Shown: positions 16,480 through 24,532 of the stretch, one piece after another
Position numbering within the stretch: position 1 is the first letter of the stretch
How the letters are laid out: each line of letters opens with the position of its first letter
NCBI RefSeq assembly: GCF_000974765.1
Contig: NZ_BBWU01000042.1
Location: forward strand, 60,060 to 124,059
Origin: Sphingomonas changbaiensis NBRC 104936
GTDB taxonomy: Bacteria; Pseudomonadota; Alphaproteobacteria; Sphingomonadales; Sphingomonadaceae
Direction of reading: 5' to 3'
DNA: 64,000 bases
The notes under the pieces: model-generated
Told to the model about the DNA's origin: nothing
Databases searched by the model: none
The model's input: the letters and a program-made list of their open reading frames with translations, nothing else
Translations under genes and position numbers: made by a program

Positions 16480-17529
16480 TCAGTCGTCGGTCGGCGCACG
16501 ATCCGAGCAGATCGCGCGGAGCGCGGTCCATTCCCGCGGAGTGAGGGCGGAACGATAGGAGGCGTTCCTGAGCGCCGCCCGTTCGAACTTCTTCTCTCGC
16601 GCTGACGACAGCGGATGCGAGGAAAGATAGGCGAGGGCAGGCGCGAGGCGGCTTTCATCCCCTTCGACGGCCTTCAGCTTGCGGAAGAATGCGGCCGTCG
16701 GCGCGGGCGAAATGCGCGCGCGCCTGAGCATGTCGATCGCACCCTGATCGGCCTCCGCCTCGGCACGGCGGGTGAAGCTGAGCGACACGAATCCGTCGAC
16801 CCGCCCCGCCGTGCTGCCGCCGAGCGCGGTGGCGAACATGCCCAGCCCGAACTCGCGCAGCATCGCCGCGGTGACGTGGCGGCGGCGGACGTGCGCGATC
16901 TCGTGCGCGAGGATGCCGGCAAGCTGGTCAGGGCTGTCCACTTCCTCAAACAGCTTGTCGAAAATCACGATATTGCCCGCCGGCAACGCCGCCGCGTTGA
17001 CGACCGGCACGTCGACGACGCGGACGTTCAGGTCCCGCGGATCGGAATCGAGCTCGGCTGTCAGCTTGCGGAGGGCAGCGTCTCCGGCCGGCGAGGAACA
17101 GTATTTGCCGCCGAAATCGCCGACCAACGCCTCGCCATAGGCCCGCTCGATCGATGGCGGCACCAGCGGCGCGAGCAGAGTCGGTGCGAAATAGCCGGAC
17201 GCCAGCACCACCGCCGAGATCAGGCCGAATGCCCCGGCCGCCCGCCACAGACCGATCCGGTCGATCCAGCGGCCATAGCCCTGACGCCGCGGAAACAGCC
17301 GGTCGATCTCCGCCGGCACCGGCGCGGGGACGCGCAGCCGCCACCCCTCCACGTCCGATCGAACCAACGACAAGCCCGATCCGCTGTGGTCCGACACCGC
17401 AAGGCGGCCGAGCGGCACAGCATCGGACCAGCCATCCTCTTGCGACAGGAGGAGCCCCTCTTCGTCCGGTTCGATCCGAACCTTGTGCCGGATCGCGGTC
17501 GCGCCGTCATAGAGATAGGCGCGGGCCAT
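16480..17529 (-). CDS. M48 family metalloprotease with N-terminal membrane domain
   Basis: This 349-residue protein begins with a beta-rich cytoplasmic-type domain of about 95 residues, then a hydrophobic segment (GAFGLISAVVLASGYFAP). The M48 peptidase core has HEIAH at residues 209-213 and the third zinc ligand Glu in the EAEADQGAIDML helix. It resembles membrane-anchored, Ste24/HtpX-like and BepA-like proteases that handle damaged envelope proteins. It is transcribed just after the YjgN-like gene (three-base gap), a pairing common in proteobacteria, so the two probably work together. Confidence 0.88.
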   Translation of the reverse strand: MARAYLYDGATAIRHKVRIEPDEEGLLLSQEDGWSDAVPLGRLAVSDHSGSGLSLVRSDVEGWRLRVPAPVPAEIDRLFPRRQGYGRWIDRIGLWRAAGAFGLISAVVLASGYFAPTLLAPLVPPSIERAYGEALVGDFGGKYCSSPAGDAALRKLTAELDSDPRDLNVRVVDVPVVNAAALPAGNIVIFDKLFEEVDSPDQLAGILAHEIAHVRRRHVTAAMLREFGLGMFATALGGSTAGRVDGFVSLSFTRRAEAEADQGAIDMLRRARISPAPTAAFFRKLKAVEGDESRLAPALAYLSSHPLSSAREKKFERAALRNASYRSALTPREWTALRAICSDRAPTDD

Positions 17530-17532
17530 GGT

Positions 17533-18648
17533 TCAGATCGCGCCGATGTCGAACGCGCTGGCAAGCCCCTCTGCGTCGGTCGCGCTGGTATCGGGCGACT
17601 GGGTCAGGGACTCGAGTTCCACGTCCCCGCTCGCTTCCAGATGCCGGATGAAGAACGACCAATTCCGGTAGGACAGGAAAACGAAGCCGATCCCGAGCGT
17701 CCCGACGACGACCGCGACATGGCCGAGGAACAGCTTCAGCCAGTCCTTCGAGCCTGCCGTAAAGGCAAAGCGCAGATCGCCGAGCTCCAACCGATCAATC
17801 ACCTTGCGCGCATAGGCGGCGAAATAGCCGACACCGATGAAAGCGAGCAGGCCGTAAGTGGCAACGACGATCGCCAGCACGGCAACATAGGTCATTAGGC
17901 CGGGATTCGCGGCCGACCCTCCGGCCGCAAACCCGGCCAGGGCACCGAGGAAGATCAGCGCAACAACCACCGGGATCATGGCCAGCATTACCAGAAAGGG
18001 GCTCAGCAGGATCAAAATCCAGCGGCCGATCAAGCCGTCGGTATCGGCGAAGGACTCGAACCGGTGAGGACCGAAGCTCATCCGGTTCCAACGCTCGTTC
18101 CACAACTGGGTCATCGACCAGGGCACGAGTAGTGCAAGCGCGAACCAGCCGGCCACGCTCTTCCACAGATAGGACCAGCCATAGCCCCAGCCGCCGGGAT
18201 CGCCACCGCCGCGGATGCCGTGCCAATAGGTGCGGGACAGGCGATAGCGGAGCGCGCGGTAGCGGGCGACGCCCATCAGATAGAAGAAGCCGATATATAG
18301 GACAGCCGCGATCAGCCCGGCCATTTCGGCCTGACCGCGCAGGATCATCGCCTGCATGCCGAAGCGCAGGAACAGGATGCCGGGGAGCAGCAGCGCCATC
18401 ACGACGACGAAGCCCTTGAACATCTCGCCGCCGGTGCCGGTCCATTCGAGCGTGTCGTCGATGAACTCGGTGCGGCTCCATAGGTAACGCCGCTCTCTCG
18501 CCCGCGCCCAGAAGCGGTAGATGCCCAATGTGACGATGGTCAGCAGCAGGTTGGTGAAGGCGATCGGCGCGAACTCGCGCCAGGTGCCGGTGAACCGGAA
18601 TGCGCTGTCAGGCGCGGCCGCGTCGAAGCCCTGCCGTTCGATATTCAT
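17533..18648 (-). CDS. YjgN family (DUF898) membrane protein
   Basis: This 371-residue polytopic inner-membrane protein starts with FRFTGTWREFAPIAFTNLLL and ITLGIYRFWARARERRYLWS-like TLGIYRFWARARERRYLWS, the signature of DUF898/YjgN proteins. About six to eight hydrophobic segments follow. Its function is not established. The neighbouring M48 protease gene lies three bases downstream, so a joint envelope role is inferred. The C terminus (last 50 residues) is polar and acidic. Confidence 0.87.
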   Translation of the reverse strand: MNIERQGFDAAAPDSAFRFTGTWREFAPIAFTNLLLTIVTLGIYRFWARARERRYLWSRTEFIDDTLEWTGTGGEMFKGFVVVMALLLPGILFLRFGMQAMILRGQAEMAGLIAAVLYIGFFYLMGVARYRALRYRLSRTYWHGIRGGGDPGGWGYGWSYLWKSVAGWFALALLVPWSMTQLWNERWNRMSFGPHRFESFADTDGLIGRWILILLSPFLVMLAMIPVVVALIFLGALAGFAAGGSAANPGLMTYVAVLAIVVATYGLLAFIGVGYFAAYARKVIDRLELGDLRFAFTAGSKDWLKLFLGHVAVVVGTLGIGFVFLSYRNWSFFIRHLEASGDVELESLTQSPDTSATDAEGLASAFDIGAI

Positions 18649-18729
18649 GATGCCCCTCCCCCGTTTGCCGGCATCCTGTCTGCATTTGGATTTACTGGCA
18701 ATGGGTTAAGTAACGGACCCCCCCCATCC

Positions 18730-18850
18730 GGAGAGGGCGACTCGCGCGACAGCGCGAGCGGAGTGAGGGGATCGGCCGTTGCCGGATACTCACGATCCCC
18801 TCACCCGGTCAGCGCTGGCGCGCTGACTCGACCTCTCCCCACGGGAGAGG
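18730..18850. repeat. Inverted pair of palindromic repeats upstream of thrS
   Basis: The two blocks 18730-18774 and 18793-18838 are imperfect reverse complements of each other; both contain GGAGAGG at one end and GTGAGGGGATCG at the other. Each also contains its own small palindrome. Directly after them, CCTCTCCC (18832-18839) pairs with GGGAGAGG (18843-18850), a stem shared with the bamE/maeB hairpin. The element fills most of the 245-base gap between the YjgN-like gene and thrS; I see no clear promoter in what remains. Confidence 0.8.
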
Positions 18851-18893
18851 TGCTTCTTGAGGCGCGCCCCCGGCGTCGCTACATGCGCGCTCT

Positions 18894-20897
18894 ATGTCCG
18901 AGATGATCCGCATCACCCTTCCCGACGGTTCCGCGCGCGAGGTTGCGTTGGGGACGACCGCGGGCGACATCGCCGCGGCGATCGGACCCGGGCTGGCCAA
19001 GGCGGCGCTGGCGGCCAAGGTGAACGGCGAGGTGCGCGACCTCAACCGGCCGATCGATTACGACGCCGAACTGGCGCTGATCACCGCGCGCGACGAGGCG
19101 GACGCGCTGGAGCTGGTGCGGCACGATTATGCGCACGTGCTGGCCGAGGCGGTGCAGAACCTGTTCCCGGGTACGCAGATCACCTTCGGTCCGGCGACCG
19201 AGGACGGATTCTACTACGATTTCGCGCCGAGCGCGGAGCATGGCCCGTTCACCGAGGAAGATCTGCCGGCGATCGAGGAAGAGATGCGCCGCGTGATCGC
19301 GCGCGACGAAAAGCTTGTCCGCGAGGTCTGGACGCGCGACCAGCTGATCCAGCATTTCCGCGCGCACGGCGAGACGTTCAAGGCGGAATGGGCGGGCGAG
19401 CTGCCCGAGGGCGAGGAGCTGACCGTCTATCGCCAGGGCGAGTGGCTCGATATGTGCCGTGGGCCGCATCTGGCCTCGACGGGCAAGCTCGACCCGCAGG
19501 CGTTCAAGCTGACGCGCGTTTCCGGCGCCTATTGGCGCGGCGACCAGAAGAACGCGATGCTGAGCCGCATCTACGGCACCGGCTGGCTGAACAAGAAGCA
19601 GCTGCAGGAGCATCTGACCCGGCTGGAGGAAGCCGCCAAGCGCGATCACCGCAAGATCGGGCAGGAAATGGACCTGTTCCACCTGCAGCCCGAGGCGCAG
19701 GGCAGCATCTTCTGGCATCCCAAGGGCTATATCATCTGGCGGCAGCTGGAGGCCTATATGCGCCGCCGGCTCGACGCGGCCGGCTATCGCGAGGTCAAGA
19801 CTCCGCAGCTGATGGACGCGCGCCAATGGGAGCAGTCCGGCCATTGGGGCAAGTATCGCGAGAACATGTTCGTGGTGCCCGACGAGATTCCGGGCACCGA
19901 GGACGACGCGCCGATCCTGTCCGGCGATGCCGACATGATGGCGCTGAAGCCGATGAACTGCCCGGCGCACGTGCTGATCTTCCGCCAGGGCATCAAGAGC
20001 TACCGCGACCTGCCGATCCGCATGGCGGAGTTCGGCTGCTGCCACCGGAACGAACCGCACGGCGCGCTGCACGGCCTGATGCGGGTCCGGCAGTTCACGC
20101 AGGACGATGCGCACATCTTCTGCCGCGAGGATCAGCTGATCGAGGAAGTCGCGCTGTTCTGCGACCTGCTCGACAGCGTGTACAAGGACCTCGGCTTTCC
20201 CGATTACGCGATCAAGCTGGCGCTGAGGCCCGACAAGCGCTTCGGCAGCGACGCGATGTGGGACTGGTCTGAGCAGAGCCTGCGCGACGCGGTCGCCGTC
20301 ACCGGTCGCAACACGCCGGAATTCGGCTGGGAGGAACTGCCGGGCGAAGGCGCATTTTACGCGCCGAAGCTTGAGTTCCACCTGACCGATGCGATCGGAC
20401 GGACCTGGCAGGTCGGCACGATGCAGACCGACACGGTGCTGCCCGAGCGGCTGGACGCGAGCTATGTCGGCGAGGACGGCAACCGCCACCGGCCGGTGAT
20501 GCTGCACCGCGCGATCCTGGGCAGCTTCGAACGCTTCATCGGCATCCTGATCGAGCATTATGCCGGGCGCTTTCCACTATGGCTCGCGCCGGTGCAGGCG
20601 GTGGTGGCGACGATCGTGTCCGACGCGGACGATTATGCGCAGCAGGTGCTGGATGCGCTGCAGAAAGCCGGCATCCGCGCCGAGGCCGATCTGCGCAACG
20701 AGAAGATCAACTACAAGGTGCGCGAGCACAGCCTGGCCAAGGTCCCGCACTTGCTGGTCGTCGGCAAGCGCGAGGCCGAGGAAGGCAAGGTCGCGATCCG
20801 CACGCTTGGCCAGGAAGGCCAGCGGATCATGACGCTCGACGAGGCCGTCGCCTGGCTTTCCGCCGAAGCGGTGCCGCCGGATTTGCGGAGGGGGTGA
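18894..20897 (+). CDS. thrS: Threonine-tRNA ligase
   Basis: This 667-residue class II synthetase charges tRNA-Thr. The N-terminal TGS domain ([20 protein letters not shown]) is followed by the editing domain with [16 protein letters not shown]. The catalytic core has [10 protein letters not shown] (zinc Cys and motif 2 region), [16 protein letters not shown] and [10 protein letters not shown]. The anticodon-binding domain starts near [12 protein letters not shown]. The length is normal. Its last codon overlaps the GTG of the AraC-type regulator. Confidence 0.98.
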   Translation: MSEMIRITLPDGSAREVALGTTAGDIAAAIGPGLAKAALAAKVNGEVRDLNRPIDYDAELALITARDEADALELVRHDYAHVLAEAVQNLFPGTQITFGPATEDGFYYDFAPSAEHGPFTEEDLPAIEEEMRRVIARDEKLVREVWTRDQLIQHFRAHGETFKAEWAGELPEGEELTVYRQGEWLDMCRGPHLASTGKLDPQAFKLTRVSGAYWRGDQKNAMLSRIYGTGWLNKKQLQEHLTRLEEAAKRDHRKIGQEMDLFHLQPEAQGSIFWHPKGYIIWRQLEAYMRRRLDAAGYREVKTPQLMDARQWEQSGHWGKYRENMFVVPDEIPGTEDDAPILSGDADMMALKPMNCPAHVLIFRQGIKSYRDLPIRMAEFGCCHRNEPHGALHGLMRVRQFTQDDAHIFCREDQLIEEVALFCDLLDSVYKDLGFPDYAIKLALRPDKRFGSDAMWDWSEQSLRDAVAVTGRNTPEFGWEELPGEGAFYAPKLEFHLTDAIGRTWQVGTMQTDTVLPERLDASYVGEDGNRHRPVMLHRAILGSFERFIGILIEHYAGRFPLWLAPVQAVVATIVSDADDYAQQVLDALQKAGIRAEADLRNEKINYKVREHSLAKVPHLLVVGKREAEEGKVAIRTLGQEGQRIMTLDEAVAWLSAEAVPPDLRRG

Positions 20898-21571
20898 CCT
20901 CGCTCACCCGCCACGCAGCTGGCGAGCGGCTGGCGCGGCATCGCCATGCCGAAGGCTATGTCGCGCTGGTGCTGGCGGGGAGCTATGTCGAGGCGGGCGC
21001 CGGGGCGCGGATCGCCGCCAGGCCCGGCGACGTGATCTTGCACGGCAGCTATGACGCCCATCAGGACGATTTCGGCCGCGCGGGTGCCACCGTGCTGAAC
21101 CTGCCGCTGACGGGCGGAATCGCGCGGTATGGGCGCGTCGACGACCCTGACCTGGTCGCCCGGATGGCGGAACGCGATCCCGTCGCGGCGGCCTCGCTGG
21201 TTGCAGCGAGGATGACGGTGCTGGATGCGCAGCCAACGGACTGGCCCGACCTGCTCGCCGACGCCCTATCCGGCGATGAGGAGATCGCGCTGGGCGACTG
21301 GGCCAACCGGATCGGCATTGCCCCGCAATCGTTGAGCCGCGGTTTCCGCCAGGCCTTTGGCGTCAGCCCGAAACGCTACCGGCTGGAGCAGCGGACGCAG
21401 GCGGCGCTGAGGCGCATGGCGGGCTGGAACGGCACGCTTGCGGGCCTGGCTGCGGAGGCGGGCTTTGCCGACCAGGCGCATTTCACGCGCGCTGTTTCCG
21501 ACATGACCGGCACCTCGCCGCAGCGGCTGAAGGTGCAGTCCGTTCAATCCGGGACGCGGCCGTCCGCCTAG
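20894..21571 (+). CDS. AraC family transcriptional regulator
   Basis: This 225-residue protein has an N-terminal cupin-like sensing half ([20 protein letters not shown], then [19 protein letters not shown]). The C-terminal AraC/XylS DNA-binding half has two helix-turn-helix motifs ([20 protein letters not shown] and [19 protein letters not shown]). The GTG at 20894 overlaps the thrS stop (GTGA); the open frame runs back inside thrS without family similarity. The target is unknown, but the next gene, ten bases downstream, encodes a Tat-exported protein and is a natural candidate. Confidence 0.87.
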   Translation: MTSLTRHAAGERLARHRHAEGYVALVLAGSYVEAGAGARIAARPGDVILHGSYDAHQDDFGRAGATVLNLPLTGGIARYGRVDDPDLVARMAERDPVAAASLVAARMTVLDAQPTDWPDLLADALSGDEEIALGDWANRIGIAPQSLSRGFRQAFGVSPKRYRLEQRTQAALRRMAGWNGTLAGLAAEAGFADQAHFTRAVSDMTGTSPQRLKVQSVQSGTRPSA

Positions 21572-21581
21572 CTTGGCGGTC

Positions 21582-22733
21582 ATGAACCGTCGCACCTTCC
21601 TTGCCGCCGCCACTGCCGCGGGCCTTGCCCTCCCCCTTCGCCCGCTCTGGGCCCAGCCCGCCTCCGCGACCGACTGGCGCGTGCGCGAATCCGAAGGGTT
21701 CGACGCGATCGCCTTTCTGGGCCCGCTGTCCGGACGCGACCTTTACCGCAGATATTACGCGGCCGACGCCGATGCGTTCGCCGCCAAGCTGCCGGCGGAC
21801 ATCCGCACCGACATCGTCGCGCTGTGGCAGGAGGCGGAGCCGGCGGTGGGGCTGTTCTGGCCGAGTCTCACGACATTCCTGTCCGGAATCCCGCTCACCA
21901 GCATCGACGCGGTGATCGCGGCGCTCGCCGATCCGGAACGGACCGTGCGGCCCTCCTACCAGGCGAGCAGCTATTGGGACGCCGACAACTGGGCCTGGTT
22001 CGCGAAGACGGCTCCCCGCATCCGCCGAGTGTTCGAGGCGATGCGGGCAGCGGACTTCAGCGGCTTCCGCAAGGCGCGCACCGGCGAGCTCGGGCCGCGG
22101 ATCGGCGAGGTCCAGCGCGCTCTGGCCGGCTATGACGTGATCAAATGGCAGCGCAAGCTGACCGGCCGCACCTTCGATCCGGCGATCGACATCTACCTGC
22201 TGCAATTTTCCAAGCCGCACGGGGTGAAGGTGCAGGGCCAGGCGTTCCTCCAGGCCGCGGACTATGACGTCGCGACGACGGTCAGAATCGCCGCGCACGA
22301 GATGCTGCACCCGCCCGTCCCCATGGATGGGCCTGTCGCCAAGGCGGCGCTCGCGACGCTCGGCAAGGATCCGCTGATCACCCGCATCGTCCGCGAGCAC
22401 GACCCGAAATGGGGCTACACCACGCTGGAGGGCCTGCTGAACGAGGATATGTGCGAAGCGCTCGACCAGATGATCAGCGAGGCGCTGGGCGTCGCGCGCA
22501 ATCCGGCCGACCGCTGGCGTAAGGCCGATGACGGCATGCATGTGCTGGCGGCGGGACTCTACGGGCTGTTGCGGCAGGACGGCTGGGCGGAGAAGGGCGG
22601 CTCGATCGAGGCCTGGCTGGGCGCCGCGACCAGGGCCGGCCGGCTGGCGCCCGCGGTGCTTCATCCGGCCGCCGCGCGGGTGCTGGAACGGCCAGCCGAC
22701 GCGCTCTGGCCGGTGCCGAAACCGACCGACTGA
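21582..22733 (+). CDS. Tat-exported putative metalloenzyme with HExxH motif
   Basis: This 383-residue protein starts MNRRTFLAAATAAGLALPL, a twin-arginine-type signal. The mature part has no family I can name. It does hold HEMLH at residues 239-243, an HExxH zinc-protease motif, followed about 50 residues later by EGLLNEDMCEALDQMISEAL, where a third ligand Glu could lie. A zinc metalloprotease-like fold in the periplasm is therefore inferred, not shown. It lies just after the AraC-type regulator and 100 bases before infC. The ATG at 21582 is preferred to a TTG at 21573. Confidence 0.7.
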   Translation: MNRRTFLAAATAAGLALPLRPLWAQPASATDWRVRESEGFDAIAFLGPLSGRDLYRRYYAADADAFAAKLPADIRTDIVALWQEAEPAVGLFWPSLTTFLSGIPLTSIDAVIAALADPERTVRPSYQASSYWDADNWAWFAKTAPRIRRVFEAMRAADFSGFRKARTGELGPRIGEVQRALAGYDVIKWQRKLTGRTFDPAIDIYLLQFSKPHGVKVQGQAFLQAADYDVATTVRIAAHEMLHPPVPMDGPVAKAALATLGKDPLITRIVREHDPKWGYTTLEGLLNEDMCEALDQMISEALGVARNPADRWRKADDGMHVLAAGLYGLLRQDGWAEKGGSIEAWLGAATRAGRLAPAVLHPAAARVLERPADALWPVPKPTD

Positions 22734-22763
22734 CGCATTCGCGCCACAGGCGGCACGGAACCG

Positions 22764-22793
22764 CGCGGCCCCGCTTCCGTTGCAGGGGCCGCG
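22764..22793. terminator. GC-rich hairpin upstream of infC
   Basis: CGCGGCCCC (22764-22772) is the exact reverse complement of GGGGCCGCG (22785-22793), with a 12-base loop. It lies after the stop of the Tat-exported protein gene and before the infC ribosome site. There is no T tract, so it could be a weak terminator or a structure in the infC leader. The following GACTATATAGC resembles a -10 region, which would place an infC promoter here. Confidence 0.45.
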
Positions 22794-22834
22794 TGACTAT
22801 ATAGCGCAGGCAACAACCAACAGGAGCCTAACCT

Positions 22835-23380
22835 ATCCGTCCCCCCATGATGCGGCGCCCGCTGGCGCCTCCGGCCCTTTCCGGCCCGCGATTCAACGAG
22901 TTCATCCAGAGCCAGAAGGTTCGGGTGATCGACGAGAATGGCGAGAATCTCGGCGTGATGTACACCCGCGAAGCGATGGAGCAGGCGCGCGAGGTCGGTC
23001 TCGACCTTGTCGAAGTGTCGCCCAACGCCGATCCGCCGGTCGCCAAATTCCTCGATGTCGGCAAATTCAAATACGAGGCCCAGAAAAAGGCCAACCTCGC
23101 CCGCAAGTCGCAGAAGACGCAGGAGATCAAGGAGATCAAGATGCGTCCGAACATCGACGACCATGATTACGACACCAAGATGAAGAAGGTCGTCGAGTTC
23201 ATCGAAGAGGGCGACAAGGTGAAGGTCACGATGCGGTTCCGCGGCCGCGAGCTGAGCCATGGCCAGCTCGGCATGGCGGTGCTGCAGCGAGTCGCCGAAC
23301 AGACCGCCGAAATCGCCAAGGTCGAAGCCCATCCGCGGATGGAAGGCCGGCAGATGCTGATGGTGCTCGCGCCGAAGTGA
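22835..23380 (+). CDS. infC: Translation initiation factor IF-3, probable ATC start
   Basis: This is a 181-residue IF-3 when started at ATC 22835. It has the N-terminal domain ([39 protein letters not shown]), the linker helix with [18 protein letters not shown], and the C-terminal 30S-binding domain ([34 protein letters not shown]). IF-3 checks start-codon pairing on the 30S subunit. The AGGAG at 22822-22826 is 8 bases before ATC 22835 but 20 bases before the first ATG 22847, favouring the rare start. Such starts are known for infC and give autoregulation. Confidence 0.93.
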   Translation: MRPPMMRRPLAPPALSGPRFNEFIQSQKVRVIDENGENLGVMYTREAMEQAREVGLDLVEVSPNADPPVAKFLDVGKFKYEAQKKANLARKSQKTQEIKEIKMRPNIDDHDYDTKMKKVVEFIEEGDKVKVTMRFRGRELSHGQLGMAVLQRVAEQTAEIAKVEAHPRMEGRQMLMVLAPK

Positions 23381-23386
23381 GCCGCA

Positions 23387-23410
23387 GCGGATGAGCGCGC
23401 GCTCATCCGC
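23387..23410. terminator. Perfect 24-bp palindrome after infC
   Basis: Positions 23387-23410 read the same on both strands (GCGGATGAGCGC and its complement). They lie six bases after the infC stop and 18 bases before the end of the convergent acetyltransferase gene. A strong hairpin between convergent genes suggests a terminator for both. There is no T tract, so it may also act only to protect the mRNA end. Confidence 0.55.
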
Positions 23411-23427
23411 GGCTCGGCGGCGCGTAT

Positions 23428-23971
23428 TTACGCCGCGCCCTTCCGCGCCGGCCCCAGCAGAGGCGTGAGATTGCGCCAGCCATAGGCCAGCTCGTCATCG
23501 CCTCCGTCCGACCTTTCCGCAACGACATCGCCGCCCAGCCGCTCGTAAAAGCGGCGGGCCGGAGCGTTGGCGGTCAGCACCCAAAGCCATGCTGCGGCAA
23601 CCCTCTGCGATCAGGCGGCGGGCCATGGCCTGCATGAGCAGCCGGCCGGCGCCGCGTCGCTGCGCCACGCGAAGCACGTAGATCGCCGCGACCTCGCCCG
23701 AAAAGCCGGCCGCGGCCAGCTCCACGGCACGCTGGCGGGTGCAGGAGGCAAATCCCACGATGGCGCCGTCCATCTCGGCCACGGCGATGCCGCGCGCGGT
23801 TCCTGCCGCCAGTTGGCCGTGCCATTGCGCTGCTCGCTCGCCGACGTTGAGGGCCGCAAGTCGAGCCGGCGGCATCAGATCGGCATAAGCCTCCCGCCAC
23901 GCAGCGACATGGATTTCCCCGATCCGTCCGCTATCGGCCAACCGGGCCGCGCGGACGCTGAGGTGGGTCAC
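23428..23971 (-). pseudogene. GNAT family N-acetyltransferase, frameshifted
   Basis: Read from GTG 23971, the frame encodes a normal GNAT N-terminal part (VRAARLADSGRIGEIHVAAW, then VAAIYVLRVAQRRGAGRLLM, the acetyl-CoA-binding region). It loses the family match after RSMAL near 23581-23587. The next frame continues the domain with WVLTANAPARRFYERLGG and GDDELAYGWRNL, ending at TAA 23428. Restoring the frame needs a net change of one extra or two missing bases. It is either a real pseudogene or a sequencing error. The GTG start overlaps the stop of the VOC gene. Confidence 0.8.
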
Positions 23972-24348
23972 ACGGGCGGTTCCCACAGTTCGATTGCGTT
24001 GCCTTCGGGGTCGTGGATACGGGCGAAGCGGCCGGTTTCCGGCGCATCCCATTCGGCGTTGGTGATCACCTCGATCCCGGCGGCGCGCAATCGACCCAGC
24101 AACGCGTCGATCTGTGACACGCGCAGGTTCAGCATCCATTGCTTGTCGGCTGCGAAATAGTCCGTGTCGTGATTGAACGGCGCGAACACGGTCGGGCCGC
24201 CCTGGGTTCGCCACGTCCATTCGTCGGCCGGACCGGAATCGGCGGAGCAGCCCGCGCCCACCCCCAGATGCTCGCGATACCAGCTATTGAGCGCGGCCGG
24301 GTCTTCTGCACGGAAGAACAGGCCCCCGATTCCCAAGACCGGCATCAT
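23968..24348 (-). CDS. VOC family protein (glyoxalase/dioxygenase superfamily)
   Basis: This 126-residue protein starts MMPVLGIGGLFFRAEDPAAL and ends with ARIHDPEGNAIELWEPPV, the two halves of a vicinal oxygen chelate domain. The typical metal ligands are not all obvious: the C-terminal Glu in AIELWEP is present, but the N-terminal His is replaced. It may bind rather than convert its ligand. The start is ATG 24348 or the adjacent ATG 24345; GGAG lies just upstream and favours the second. It is translationally coupled to the broken acetyltransferase gene. Confidence 0.82.
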   Translation of the reverse strand: MMPVLGIGGLFFRAEDPAALNSWYREHLGVGAGCSADSGPADEWTWRTQGGPTVFAPFNHDTDYFAADKQWMLNLRVSQIDALLGRLRAAGIEVITNAEWDAPETGRFARIHDPEGNAIELWEPPV

Positions 24349-24532
24349 CGATCTCCATGTCGCCCGACGCGTGGCTAGCATGCCGTAGCGTCAATGTCAC
24401 ATCGTCCAGAGACTGTTGCAAAAACGCCGCAACGCGTCGGGAAATCTCCCGGTGCGCGGCAGTGTTGTGGATGTTACGGTGCCGTGACTCTACACTCCGC
24501 CCCGGGAGCATGACGTTCGTGGGGAGGATGGG

